From: Laburnicola sp. R22_1
Lineage: Eukaryota; Ascomycota; Dothideomycetes; Pleosporales; Didymosphaeriaceae
Direction: 5' to 3'
DNA: 64,000 nt
NCBI GenBank assembly: GCA_014281115.1
Contig: JACONQ010000002.1
Span: forward strand, 4,278,001-4,342,000
Positions 36,146 through 46,693 of this stretch are shown piece after piece. The notes beneath the pieces were generated by a model. The model was not told the origin of the DNA. It searched no databases and was given only the letters and a program-made list of their open reading frames with translations. Numbering within the stretch: position 1 is the first letter of the stretch; every line of letters starts with the position of its first letter. The position numbers and the translations under genes are program-made.

Positions 36146-36735
36146 ATAGCTGTTATAATTAATTAAAAATATATTTTAAATAATATTAAACTAAGTTAAA
36201 TTAAGCTAGGGTCTTATATAATTAGGTTAGGTCTTACGTAATTAGATTAGGTATAGGTTAGGTTAGGTTTAGGGTCTTATATAATTAACCTAACCTAACC
36301 TAAAATCTGTCCAACCTAACCTAACCTATTGTCAGATATAGGGGTATTCTTAATAAGATAAGATAGGAAGTAGTATAGTTAATTAATTAATGTTTTTTTT
36401 CTTCTTGCCCCTAGAGAAGCTTGGCTATCGCGAGAAGTATCTATCTAGTGCCAAGACACACTAGTACTATTTGGAATAGTATAGGGGCAGTGCAAAACAG
36501 TGGTGCGCCGGCCTCTTTTAATTTCACAGTAAAAACACTATAATTTACACTAACTACTAGTGTATAAACGCCATATAATCGGATACACCTACTCATTGTA
36601 ATTTATAGTAAAATCACAGTAATTTATAGGGACTATCTATTTAACACCTATACCTATAGTCTATACGACCCCAACCTAGCCCTATACCTAACCTAGGTAC
36701 CCCGAACCTATTTATCAGCCTAACTTTAACCCTCT
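36146..36735. repeat. telomere-like repeat, right (inverted) arm, split by a solo LTR
   Basis: Positions 36146-36329 and 36647-36735 are together an inverted copy of 27130-27395; the shared blocks include AAATATATTTTAAATAATAT and AGGTACCCCGAACCTATTTA. The pair forms the arms of a large palindrome that the Copia element split. Confidence 0.65.
36330..36646. mobile_element. 317-bp solo LTR with 5-bp target duplication
   Basis: Starts TGTCAGATATAGG and ends CTATTTAACA (TG...CA). CCTAT is duplicated on both sides (36325-36329 and 36647-36651). It interrupts the inverted telomere-like arm, so it is younger than that repeat. It keeps CpG- and C-containing stretches (GTGGTGCGCCGGCC, TATCGCGAGAAG) that are absent around it, so it has been mutated less than its surroundings. 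Confidence 0.75.
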
Positions 36736-37317
36736 TAGGTGTTCTTGCCTATAAGATATATAGATAACTAGTATAAATACTTAGTTATTAAAAGTAAAAA
36801 GTAAAAATTATTTATAAGTATTTTACTATATAACTTTATTTTTTAATTTTAATTAAAACTAATTTAATTATAGTATAATATCTGTTTAGTATATATAGTA
36901 TAAAAATCCTTATACTAGTATATAAGCTTTTAAAGCCTTTTTATTAATACCTTAAAACGCTTTTATATATTTATAACGCATAAGAAATAATTACTATTAT
37001 TATAATATTTTTATTAGAAACCTCTTAGTTATAAAAAAACCCCATATAAGCTTTAACTATTCTTTTTCAAAGTTAAATTATACCTATTAATATTACTAGT
37101 ACTATTTTTTTCTAGATTAAATTTATTAAGCTAAAAGTAGTAATCACTAAAGTATTTAAACTTTAACTAAAAAGAATAAGTACTTTAATAATATAATTAG
37201 TAGTTTTAGTTATTATACTATAATTAACTTTATTATAGTTATAAAGTAGTAGCTGCTTAAAAGCTATTATAATTAGTACTTAATTAACTATTTTACTAAG
37301 GGCTTTTAACTTTGTTG
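36736..37317. other. right end of AT-rich island, unidentified
   Basis: AT-rich TpA-dense DNA with no recognised element; composition returns to normal at about 37318. Confidence 0.6.
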
Positions 37318-39434
37318 CCTTAGTCTCTATAGTAAGGAAAAGGCAGGGTTGGAACTCGCTGGATCAAAACTTGTTTTGTTCTAATGACCGACAAGCCCGC
37401 TCTGGCCGGAGATGCTTCGGGCGATGAGACGGGGGGCGCTGCGCTCTGGCTGGAGTCTGTCGTGACCGACACTCTTGAAGCATAAGATATAGCCGAGGGC
37501 AAGGATAGTAGGCTTACCGAGCGACCCGGCCTGGGAGACAGTGACAGCGCTCCACTTTAAGATGAACGACCCGTCTAATCCATTTACTTAGAGCGACAAG
37601 ATTCGGCAAAGATATAAGTGTGACGACTAACATGTTTGTTGGTGAGGGGGGCCGATTTTTTGTTTCGGGCGATATGTGACTCATAATGAGCTGAACTAGG
37701 TTTAACTAGATACGCATATGCCACAACTATACTTCTATCAAATGCGACTCGATCTTATACTTTGCTGGTGAGGGGAGCCGTTCAGCAAAGAGAAGAGGAA
37801 CAGGGCTACATGATGGCTTATCTACGGACCGCCACGCGCAGAGTCGCCAGTCAACCGCTCTGCCAGTGCTCGTGGGGTCTAATAGTAGTAATATTCGGGC
37901 GACGGGGTTGCGACAGAAAGGCGCACTGATACGGGCATGGACGTATGTAGCTACTTAGCTCTTTACAATACGATATTACCGCATACAAGCTCCTCGTCCT
38001 ACTCACTGTTCTCCCACGTTTAAGGCTCATCCTAATCCTCCATTTCAGTCGTCTAAAGTCCTCCTACGCTCTCCTAAACGCTACCCAGGCGTTGAACTTT
38101 TCTTGGAAGGCTATCCAAAGTCGGCGACGTTAGATGAAACCTTTAATGGGTAGCCATTAAGCCAAGAAAAAAAAAGAGTAAAATCAACAGAACGTTCGAA
38201 TTAAACGTTACTGCGCCTGCTAGAGAGGAGACCCGTATGAGGCGGGGCCGAAACTACATCATAGCGCAACGTAGAATCCGTGGAACTCTACCAGCAAAAA
38301 AATAAAGTCTACTTTTACAGTCCCAAAAAAATATAAAAGAAAGGGTTCGCTGCCTGTTTCCTCTTGTCAGCTTGGTCCGCAAAGATCTTTCATTCACAAT
38401 AAGCTTGAAGTTTAGTCAGAGGTACATTTACACGATGTTGTTTTTGTGCATCAGCGCCCCGGTCCCCACCAGAGACGATTATTAGTCGTCGCGACTACCA
38501 GACAGTATAGAAGTTTGTCTGGTATACAAGTGTTTTATCATGTTCTTGTGTGGCAATAGAGAAAAGAAGGAATACAAACCTCTCTGGTTTCAAACCAACT
38601 CCACGTTAACAGAATCCAAGATGGCACGTATGCCAATTCTCTGTCCTGTAATTTAACTAGTGGAAATTACTTACGTCGAATGCATTTCATCCACAAAGCA
38701 CAAGACCAATAATAAGCTGTTACGCCAGTTGCATAGCTGTTATGTGCACTTGGCGCTTAACGTTAAGAGGACAGATACACCAAGAGCAAATAAAGGCAAG
38801 AGCTAAGGTCGTGGTGCAAAGCAGGCGGGATGCTTCCGGTGGAAAGCGCGTGGAACGCTTCCAGGGGAAGGAAGGTGCGACGCGAACTCTCCTTTTGCGT
38901 TGGGATCGCAGGAAGTTTATACCATTCAAACTCATCGTATGTAATTTACTCGTTGAATTTCGTCATAGGAGAGAATCTCCTAAATCTAGTTTGAGTCCTC
39001 ACAAGACAGAGAGGGGTAACACTGGGGGAACTTTCACCCAGCCAAACATAGTCAACAGCCCATGCAATTACAATTAACATCGCACACAACTTGGAAATAG
39101 CTGTGCGCCGCTGCACACATATGCTATATAGCCAGATGGCAACCTCTAATTTTCTTAGCAAACCACTGATGCGCTCACCACACTGGGTTATATGGCAACG
39201 TCTAATTTTGTCCATACACCACCGAAGCAGTCATGCCGCCAAACACGATTTGCTCTCCGTACCCGGATCGAAGTTAGCCAGCATAGGACAGACCTGAGCA
39301 TCAAAATTTCTGGAGTGTTGACACGTACGAATTGGGTTGATGCAATCTACCCATAAGAGTTTCATCTAGATACCCATCTCGATCATAAGGCCGACGGCGC
39401 CAAAGTTATCTACTGAAGTGACTTTATAGATTGC
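37318..39434. other. intergenic region, no gene recognised
   Basis: Normal composition, many stops in all frames. A stretch at 37612-37690 (GACTAACATGTTTG, GGTGAGGGGGGCCGATTTTT) recurs in modified form at 63191-63270. Near 37850-37880 the minus strand holds TGGCAGAGCGGTTGACTGG, similar to a pol III A-box, but no tRNA fold follows. Confidence 0.4.
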
Positions 39435-41024
39435 TTAGGGTGTCGTAGAGTTCTGCATAGCACGCTTTACAAGGCTGCCTAGCTCACCCTGTGGGTAGAT
39501 GTAGCCTGCAAACTCCATCGTCTTATCTCGCACTCGCTCTGCGTCGTCGGCCAGTTCCCAATCGTATCTTGATGGCCGCCTCTCGGACCACCACTGTAAG
39601 CCCTGTGCTATGCAGATATTCATGAGTATTTGGTAGTGGTGTTTGTTCCACTGCATTGATTCTGACTCGCACATCCTGAATCCAAATCGCTTCAGATTGG
39701 GTGTACAATGTCCCTTTGATTTTTGCTCCATCCAGTGCCGGACTTCTTCGATCGTGACTTCCTCCCACCAAATGTTGTTCATGTAATCTATGCAATCGTC
39801 CCTCAGGCAAAATTCCTTCAAAGCGGCGGGTAATGCGTCTGCGAGTCTCAATCCAGCCGTGTCCTCCCAGCCCAACAAGAAAGGAAGGGCTATCTCGAGC
39901 TTGGTGAGACGTGAGAGAAAATCCAACGAACCTATTCCTTGGCCGTTCACAAGGTATTGGCTCTTTTCTGTGCATTCGCCGCATTGAGTTATATAATAAT
40001 CAACTGAGAAGGTGAATTCCCTCAACGTGCGAGCAACGGAAATCAGTGCACGCCGCAATTGGACGCAGTCTAACAGCTTATCGGCGTTGCGGTGTAACTC
40101 GTAATTAAGACTCTCTAGGTGCGGCATTTGCGCGAGGAGGAACGTCAAAGTGGCCGGGTCTGCCAAGGTGCGGCACAAGTTGAGCCTGCGAAGATTGAAA
40201 ACGGGTGGAGGGGACGTTGGCCATGCTTTTAAAGGGTCTGGAGGACGCTGCCCGGAGAATTCGACATGCTTGGAATCCGAGAATGGCGCAGAGAAGATCT
40301 CAAGTGACGGTAAATAGAAGAACGGAAGATATGATGCGAGTGGAAAATCTATCCCGATTTTTGTGCGGCACGCCCAGTAGAAGTTTGTCGCGTCAAGTTG
40401 AACACTCTTAAGCTTCATTAGAGCACGGTAAGCTGTCGGCAAGCTTCCAGATTCGATATTAAGGAGGTGCCTGAGCGCCTTCAGGAGAAATGTGTTCTGG
40501 TGGAGGAAGTCTACGTCCAGGCGGAGTACTCTCAGATTCGGACAGCGTGCTATGATCGTGCCAATGACCATGTCAAGCAGGTCGTGTTCATGCAGCGTTT
40601 CTTCGCCTTCAATCCCAGGCATCTGCATACTACGCAAAGTTTCCAGCAAGAGTTGTTTGGTATCGCCCTCGACGCTATCTGCTCTTGGTTTGTCTTCGCG
40701 GAAATATTCCGTGGGGTCGGGCACAATGTAAACGTTCGATTTTTTCCGCTCTGGGACAGCGATACTTTCGCCATAGCGCTTCGCGTGGAAATGCAGCTCT
40801 TCAACCATTGCTGCAATTTCGGGAGACCGTAAGATGGCACCTAATAAGCTTGAAATGGGCGGAACAGGCTTCAATGCTTCCCAGCGCAGTGCCACCCGCT
40901 TATAAAGCCGTGGGAGGAGCGCTCGTCGCATTGACTTTGAAGTCCGAGATAGCCGTGAGAGATCTTCTGGCGAAATCTCGATAAGATCTCTCAGCTCGTT
41001 CGATAGAGCTAAGTAGCCAGCCAT
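39435..41024 (-). CDS. F-box-like protein with leucine-rich C-terminal region
   Basis: A single-exon gene of 529 codons. The N-terminus (MAGYLALSNELRDLIEIS, EDLSRLSRTSKSMRRALLPRLYKRV) has the Leu/Arg spacing of an F-box helix set, the module that docks substrate receptors on Skp1 in SCF ubiquitin ligases. The rest has irregular leucine-rich segments (CPNLRVLRLDVDFL, FNLRRLNLCRTLADPATLTF, MPHLESLNYEL) as in fungal F-box/LRR-like proteins. Length and the single exon are common in this expanded fungal family. The F-box is weak by eye, so a search is needed to confirm it. The 5' flank has TATTTAAGCG at about 41263-41272, a possible TATA element. The target is unknown. Confidence 0.8.
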   Translation of the reverse strand: MAGYLALSNELRDLIEISPEDLSRLSRTSKSMRRALLPRLYKRVALRWEALKPVPPISSLLGAILRSPEIAAMVEELHFHAKRYGESIAVPERKKSNVYIVPDPTEYFREDKPRADSVEGDTKQLLLETLRSMQMPGIEGEETLHEHDLLDMVIGTIIARCPNLRVLRLDVDFLHQNTFLLKALRHLLNIESGSLPTAYRALMKLKSVQLDATNFYWACRTKIGIDFPLASYLPFFYLPSLEIFSAPFSDSKHVEFSGQRPPDPLKAWPTSPPPVFNLRRLNLCRTLADPATLTFLLAQMPHLESLNYELHRNADKLLDCVQLRRALISVARTLREFTFSVDYYITQCGECTEKSQYLVNGQGIGSLDFLSRLTKLEIALPFLLGWEDTAGLRLADALPAALKEFCLRDDCIDYMNNIWWEEVTIEEVRHWMEQKSKGHCTPNLKRFGFRMCESESMQWNKHHYQILMNICIAQGLQWWSERRPSRYDWELADDAERVRDKTMEFAGYIYPQGELGSLVKRAMQNSTTP

Positions 41025-41504
41025 TGTGAGCCTCTGGAGGTTGGATGTAGGGCAAGAGGTTTATAATCGAGGCCGCGTCTCAGGCCTGAGATAGCGTTCA
41101 GCCTTACGGACGGTTGTGCGCACGGAATGCTATGAGTCGTTGTTTGTTGATGGTAATACAAGTGTTGCAGCAGTAGGCCGAGTTGAAATAGCATTTGCTG
41201 GCGGCGGCGGCGTGGGCTTATGTGGCGAGGTTAAATGTAGAACCCCGATGGCGGGCGGGCGGGTATTTAAGCGAATAAAATTACGTCAGATACTCCACGG
41301 CTAGCAGGAAACTTGCGCTCACCATTGAATAATGCACTGCAACACTTATCATCAAAGCTCGAAGTAAATACAATGCGAACTGTTTTAAACCAAGATTCTA
41401 CAACGCTCAACACTGAACCCTACGAATACATACTCGACAACATTTCTTAACAGCCCGTTCCCACCAAGGAATTCTGCGATTAATCTTTATCCTTGGTCAA
41501 AAAC
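41025..41504. other. intergenic region
   Basis: Promoter region of the F-box-like gene and 3' flank of the next minus-strand gene; nothing else recognised. Confidence 0.4.
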
Positions 41505-42061
41505 CTACGAAGGAGTCGGTTTGACTGGAATCGTTTGGACCGTGTATGTAGCCTGAGCACCTCCGAGCATCAAGAAATCGTGGTAAACACGTTTGACAGA
41601 CCCGACTTTCTTACTACCCGTTTTAATCCCTTCCTTGCCGTCTTTCTCTCCCTTTCTGTAATTCTTGACCTTCACTTTGTAAACATTCAAGCACCTGGGC
41701 AACTTAGGATTCTTCTTCCCTTCCTCTTTCCCCTTCCCCTTCCCCTTCCCTTTCCCCTTCCTAGTAGTGCGGGTCTTCTTTGACCCTTTGCTATGGCTCT
41801 TTCTGCCTTTGGGCTTGTTCATGATATCTTTGCTCTTTCTGCCACCGCGGACCCTGCCGCGCGCTTGGATCTCATGATCCTGCCCAAGTGGTGCGATGGC
41901 GTCGGAGGCGCGTTTGGCGAGGTGTGCACCCTGAAGTTCAGTAGTAGGGTGTCCGGGTTCAATCGAGGTAGAGACCGAGCGCGTTTCCAGTTCGGCATCG
42001 CATGCGTTGATGACCTGCATGTGGCGCCTATGGAGAGTAAAAGGAGAGCGAGGAGCTTCAT
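41505..42061 (-). CDS. Lys/Gly-rich protein with out-of-frame N-terminal signal peptide
   Basis: The main frame (Met at 42020, stop at 41505, 171 codons) has an acidic N-terminal part, a dibasic AKR site (GAHLAKRASDAI) typical of Kex2 processing, then an extremely basic region with a run of KG dipeptides (near 41735-41760) and a C-terminal NVYKVKVKNYRKG. Upstream, ATG at 42061 encodes MKLLALLLLSIGAT, a good signal peptide, but in another frame that ends at 41819. A TATA-like ATATATAC lies at 42231-42240. Either the gene is a secreted propeptide with a one-base frameshift, or the Met at 42020 is the true start and the signal peptide is accidental. No intron can mend the shift. Family not recognised. 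Confidence 0.42.
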
Positions 42062-43366
42062 AATGGTTGAGAATCAGTTTTGAAGTATCGCCGAGAAAAC
42101 GTAATCTATGGTAAAGAGTGTATGAGGAACGAATGAATGAAGGCCAATTTCTGAAAGAATGGAAGGTAGGTATCAGCGGATCTTGAAACGAAGGTATTGC
42201 AGATGCTACGGATGAAACAGGGACTGCGCACCATATATACAGAGAACGGAGTTCTTTCTCAACTAATTCTCGATTCGTAGATGTTGAACCGTGCCACCGG
42301 GTGACGGATAGGAGGGTACCGTTACGTTTTGTATTTGCGGACCCAAGCGCTTCGCTTCTTGTTGGTGTCCGTAGGTTGTGGACGGAACTGCTTCGCGGGG
42401 CCCTGCCCGCGATTGCTTATTGTCCTGCCCGCGAATAAGCCCTGTTGTGGATCCGTTACCCTTGTGGGGTCCGCTATCCCTATGCGGAAATTGCCAATGG
42501 CCCCCACCCCGACAAGCTGGGCATCCGGATCTCACAGTGCAGAGTTTAAAGTCAATAGTCTCTCATAAAATAGGGTTGTCGCTACCTTTGGTCCTTAATG
42601 TCTAGATCCATCCTTTGTTAGTGGACATTCTGCCAACTACAATATCTCGCTGAGCTAGGTTGGCCACCTATTGATGAAAGCGTAAGCTGCGTCGGAGGTT
42701 GTGCCACATGACCGCGTCGGAGTTGCACATGTGGTGCTGATGATTGGAGGACCCACGGCTGCTCGACTCCAGTCGTGGTTACCTTAGATGCTGAAGACTA
42801 AAGCTTACAATCATCGCGTCATACTTTTGCTCCCTACTATGATTGTTCTTAATTGCAGCCTTTGCTTAACTTGCTTTAGCCGTTAAGCTGTAGTTATGCT
42901 ATTGAAGTCTTACGATCTGTGAGGGGGTAAGGTGACTAAAACGGATATAAATGAATGGAGGAACGAACGAATAAGTGATGAATGAAGGCTTAGCCTCGCC
43001 AGCCGCAGCTAATGTTGCAATTTGCCCGAATACCGTGCACGTGTATCTAGGATCTTTCGGCGTTGCCTCTTTTAGAGAAAAATTCAAGACCATCGAGTAA
43101 TTTGGGCTACGTAGCGAATGGCTAGCAAGGGCTTTGCTCCTGCGAAGCGGCTTAAATAATTTTAAATAGCACTTGTTTCACGGCCCTCGAATATCCAGAA
43201 TTGAGCCGGAAAGAATCCGGTAATCGGGGTTGTCAAGAGGGAGTCTCATGGAGATAGCGGTGCGGCACAGTTCGGAAGTACCCACGGACATCGGGTACGA
43301 CGGTGTTGCAGCTTCCACAGGACTGAGCGGGTCGATTACCATGCTCACATTGAGCCCGGTTAATGT
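42062..43366. other. intergenic region, nothing recognised
   Basis: Several short open frames overlap on both strands around 42260-42600, none with recognisable features. Confidence 0.4.
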
Positions 43367-43375
43367 CTATATATC
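43367..43375 (+). promoter_or_regulatory. TATA-like element of the disrupted secreted-protein gene
   Basis: CTATATATC about 115 bases upstream of the ATG at 43490, a normal fungal distance. Confidence 0.4.
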
Positions 43376-43698
43376 CAGCATTTCTCAAGTCTTGTTGACA
43401 ACATCGCATCTGAACCATTACGATTCTTTCTTTATCTGCTTTCCATACACATTCATTCTTCCGTATCTATACGCTAGTCGTTCGTTACCATGAAGGTCAA
43501 TCTTTGCTTCCTAGCCCTTGTCTTGTGTCCCCTTGCTGTAGCCCATTCTGCTCATGATGAAACGGGCGCCCTTGCAGGCGGGAAAGAGTTCTGGGATTCC
43601 GATAATTTCGACTTTGACGACGGGGACTACATCTACACCGACGACCTCGAAAAACGCGCCCCCGGATCCGGAAAGGGAAAGGAAACTCTCGTGGAATA

Positions 43699-45489
43699 AG
43701 CTAGCGTATACAGATACGAGTCACATAGGGTTTCGAGTCACCCCACCAAAACGCGACACCTGCACAAAACACGCGGTTTCTCTCTACAACGCCTTTATAA
43801 TTGCCATTAAGTACACATAGATTCAAGCGTTACAGCTGCTATAACTACTGCAGCCCTTTCTGAAGCGCTTGCTACAGTAGATCTACGTTGCTGAGCTGCT
43901 AAAGCCTCAGCTGCGCGCATAGCCTCTCTAATAGTCTCTACTTCTGCAAAGCGTTGATTTGGGTCTATCTGAATGCGCTTTTGACGACGCTGAGAGCTAG
44001 CGGTTTGTAGATAATGCTTAAGGCGTCTTTTCTCTAATTCAAGTCCTGCAGCTCTAGCATTTGCAGCTGCTAGCGCCTTACCTGCTTTCTGTAGGAGTAG
44101 CCGGGTCCTACGACCTAAATTCTCGACGCTCTGGACGTCGCGCTGCGCTATATAGAGATCGCGAGGGCCTTAAGGGGTCGAGAGGAAGCTCTGAGGCTGC
44201 TGCTGAGGCTGCTGCTGATGCGTAGGCGTAGTAGGCCTCTGGGAGACTTGCGACGAGCTGAGCACGTGATTGATGTTGAATGGGCAGATACCAGCAGCCT
44301 GCCAGCCAGCTCGAATCACACGCTCTGTGAAGCCTTCCTCCCTAGCTTAATAGTAGCAGGCAATAAAGCGCTCCTTCTTAACAGGTGCGGCGTCGTCGAG
44401 CGATGCGAGCTCCTGGATCTGGCGTCGGTAACTAGACTTGATTACAGAGAATGGAGCGAGATCTAGAGGCTGTAGGACGTGCGACGAATGCGCAGGTAGA
44501 TAGAGAAGCTCAATTTGATGCTGTTTGCAAAGCCATAGGAAGTCTATGTCAATATGGCTGCCGTGACCGTCGAGGATAAGGAGGCGGTACTGGCCATCAC
44601 CTACAGCTGTCTTGGGGATAAAAATGCGCTGTAACCACTTAACACCTATCGCGTTTGACGTCTATCCATTCTCTGAGGTTGTATACAGCCAGCTAGGTAC
44701 GTAGGACGATGGGAACTAGGTAGTTTGTAGGCTCTGGCCTTTGAAGATGACTGCGCAGCGTAGTTTCCGCCCTGTTGCTGATACGCACTCAATTATAGAG
44801 ACCTACTCGCGATTCTCTAGTGATTGAATATAAGCCTTTTTCTTTTGACTACTAGAGAGTACTCTGGTGTTTGTACATACTCCTAGAGCGACGCTAGTCT
44901 TATCTATATTGTATGTATTCTCCGCCTGTATATTGAACCGCTGTCGAGTCTGCTTGTAGCGCTCTAGGAACGCGCGTAACTGCTCTAGAGTCGCTGTATT
45001 AGCTCTCTAAGCCTCGAGTTTTCTACTAATAACTAAGGCGACGCGTGGCTGTCGCTTAATAAAGTGGGATAGCCAGAGCTTGCTAATAGGCTGATTATCG
45101 CCGTTTATACGTAGGATTCGATTGGCCATTTCTCGAGCGCGAGTGTGTGAGGGAGGGCAGGCGCGTGCGTCTTCTTCGAGGATCTAGTCTACTAGGAAGT
45201 CCTCCGGTAGAGGAGTCAATCGCTGTTGGTGTTGATGGCTGGTACGGCTATCAGTTGCGCCTCGTATACGTGCAGAGAGAGTAGGTGCAGGAATGCCATA
45301 CGCCTTAGCTGCAGCCCACTAGCTATTATAAATGCCTGCATTATAATCAGCAATAGCTGATTGTATAGCTACCTCACGGGCGTCCATATTGATGAGCGTT
45401 GTGGAGAGATATCGCGTGTTTTGTGCAGGTGTCGCGTTTTGGTGGGGTGACTCGAAACCCTATGTGACTCGTATCTGTATACGCTAGCT
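43699..45489. mobile_element. 1.79-kb pogo/Fot1-type transposon with perfect 77-bp TIRs
   Basis: The first and last 77 bases (43699-43775 and 45413-45489, starting AGCTAGCGTATACAGATACG) are identical inverted copies. The dinucleotide TA is duplicated at 43697-43698 and 45490-45491. One transposase frame lies inside on the minus strand. It differs in end sequence and length from the pogo-like element at 18922. Confidence 0.93.
43807..45387 (-). pseudogene. pogo/Fot1 transposase with about eight nonsense codons
   Basis: A 527-codon frame from MDAREVAIQSAIADYNAG to LESMCT has no frameshift. It contains the HTH region (AAAKAYGIPAPTLSARIRGA), a CENP-B-type DNA-binding half (MANRILRINGDNQPISKLWL), and the DDE_1 core: YNIDKTSVALG, ILDGHGSHIDIDFL, LQPLDLAPFSVIK. 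Stops occur after YNS, FLVD, KLEA, ENRE, QTT, ENG, CYY and STP; six are TAG and two TAA, at sites fitting original Trp or Gln codons. This is a RIP pattern. The transposase is dead. Confidence 0.9.
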
Positions 45490-46353
45490 TACTGCCAACC
45501 TGAACTAGGTATCGACAAGCAACAGATCGACATCAAGTTTGGAAAAGTGTTCAAGGGATCAGGCATCGTGTATAGCAGTCACCTGAAGTTTGCACGTTCG
45601 AAGGTGTTGAGCTTAATACAAACGGATGAACAGCTTGCAGGTGTGGCAAAGGACGCCTTCGAGCAGATGGAAAAATTATCCGGTAAATCGAAGAAGATTC
45701 CAGGGGCTATGACCGGAATGTTTGTCGGGAAAGAAATCTTCCTAGCATCGTCGATCAAGGGTTTGAATCAAAACCTCAGCCCAATATTCAACATGAAAGA
45801 AAAAAGCATTGTTGAAACAATTCCGCCCGAGGTTCAGTCCTGCATGAAAGAATGTCAAGCAACGTTTCTTGCTGAAGGAGGAAGTGAGGCAAACTCTGTT
45901 CACAGGACCCGGGGCTCATGTGTAAGTTTCTGTTCTGAAGATTTGAAGCCCAAAGGACAATGCTGACATATGTACCAGGGTGAATGCATGGCATTGCTTT
46001 ATTATTTCCTAGAACATCCAAGCGATCCAGAAAGCAATGGGGGTCATCAATGCGGAGATGCAGTCTTTGTCACCGTGACAAGGAGAAAAGCTGGAATCAA
46101 GGTTATACAGCCTTGCGCAACTCCCAATGGCATAGATGACAAAGATGAATGGGGTTGCCATCTAGTTGCAAGGGTATGTGGAGCTCGAGGCATCTCCAAC
46201 GAGAACCTTAAATTCGAACCGTACGGGATTGGACCTGAGCAGTCACCAAAAGCGGAAACTGAAGCGGACTGGCGAAAAAGTGATAGGTTCTTCACAAAGG
46301 ATCATCTCGCGCTTCCTAAGAAGTGGTTTGAACATCCGGAGGAGGCTGAGTAA

Positions 46354-46693
46354 CCCCTGCTAGGTTGGATGGCTGCTAGCCTGGGAGGCGGAAGCATCGC
46401 AGGTGGGTGTGTGGTTGGCAGGGTTCTCAAGTGTCACACCACGCCGAGATTTCACTCAGGACTACAGCTTGGTACCTGCATATATGTATTTTTGAGTAGA
46501 CTTTTGAGTACTTCTAAATTATATGCTACTTCACCTATTCTTCAACCATCACTTTACACTAAAACTATACACCTTCACCAACTTTTGGAATTTTGAGAAA
46601 GTGGTAAAATTGCTAAATCTTTATCTCGTTTATCTCAGTTTCATCTGAAATCCGACTCCTAGCCATCCCCAGGCACCGCACGCGTGCGGTGGG
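46354..46693. other. 3' flank of disrupted gene and 5' region of the LINE
   Basis: The exact 5' end of the LINE is not visible; no target duplication was found. Confidence 0.4.

Larger units (their letters stand above)
23281..37317. other. 14-kb AT-rich RIP island, virtually without open frames
   Basis: The sequence changes at both edges to TpA-dominated, C-poor DNA in which only one frame of more than 80 codons survives (28190-28444, no domain). Such islands in Pezizomycotina come from transposons mutated by RIP. Between 23281 and 26200 I see degraded retroelement sequence: near 24415-24460 a plus-strand stretch keeps the spacing of a zinc-knuckle region (KCKRYK...), and at 24648-24668 there is a purine run. 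The identifiable elements further right are listed separately. No gene is claimed. Confidence 0.85.
43490..46353 (+). pseudogene. secreted Cys-containing protein gene split by a pogo-like transposon
   Basis: The gene begins with a signal peptide (MKVNLCFLALVLCPLAVA), an acidic prosegment (WDSDNFDFDDGDYIYTDD) and a Kex2-type LEKR site. At codon 70 a 1791-bp transposon is inserted, and translation stops three bases into the insertion. Coding resumes at 45492. With the element and one TA removed the exons would be 43490-43698 plus 45492-45921, then a 57-nt intron (GTAAGT...ACCAG) and 45979-46353: 337 residues in one open frame. The distal part has paired Cys (SCMKECQATF, GSC-GECMALL, QCGDAVF, VIQPCATP, WGCHLVARVCG), which suggests disulphides. 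I recognise no family. Apart from the insertion I see no damage, so this may be a strain-specific knock-out. Confidence 0.75.

Noticed and set aside
37840..37900. Possible tRNA gene or SINE (A-box-like TGGCAGAGCGG on minus strand)
   Set aside because: No matching T-arm or acceptor stem could be drawn around it.
41700..41765. (CCTTCC/CCTTTCC)n as a non-coding satellite
   Set aside because: It is explained as codons for Lys-Gly dipeptides in the minus-strand ORF.
46640..46693. Exact LINE 5' end with target-site duplication
   Set aside because: No repeat of the sequence after 52791 was found upstream; border left open.
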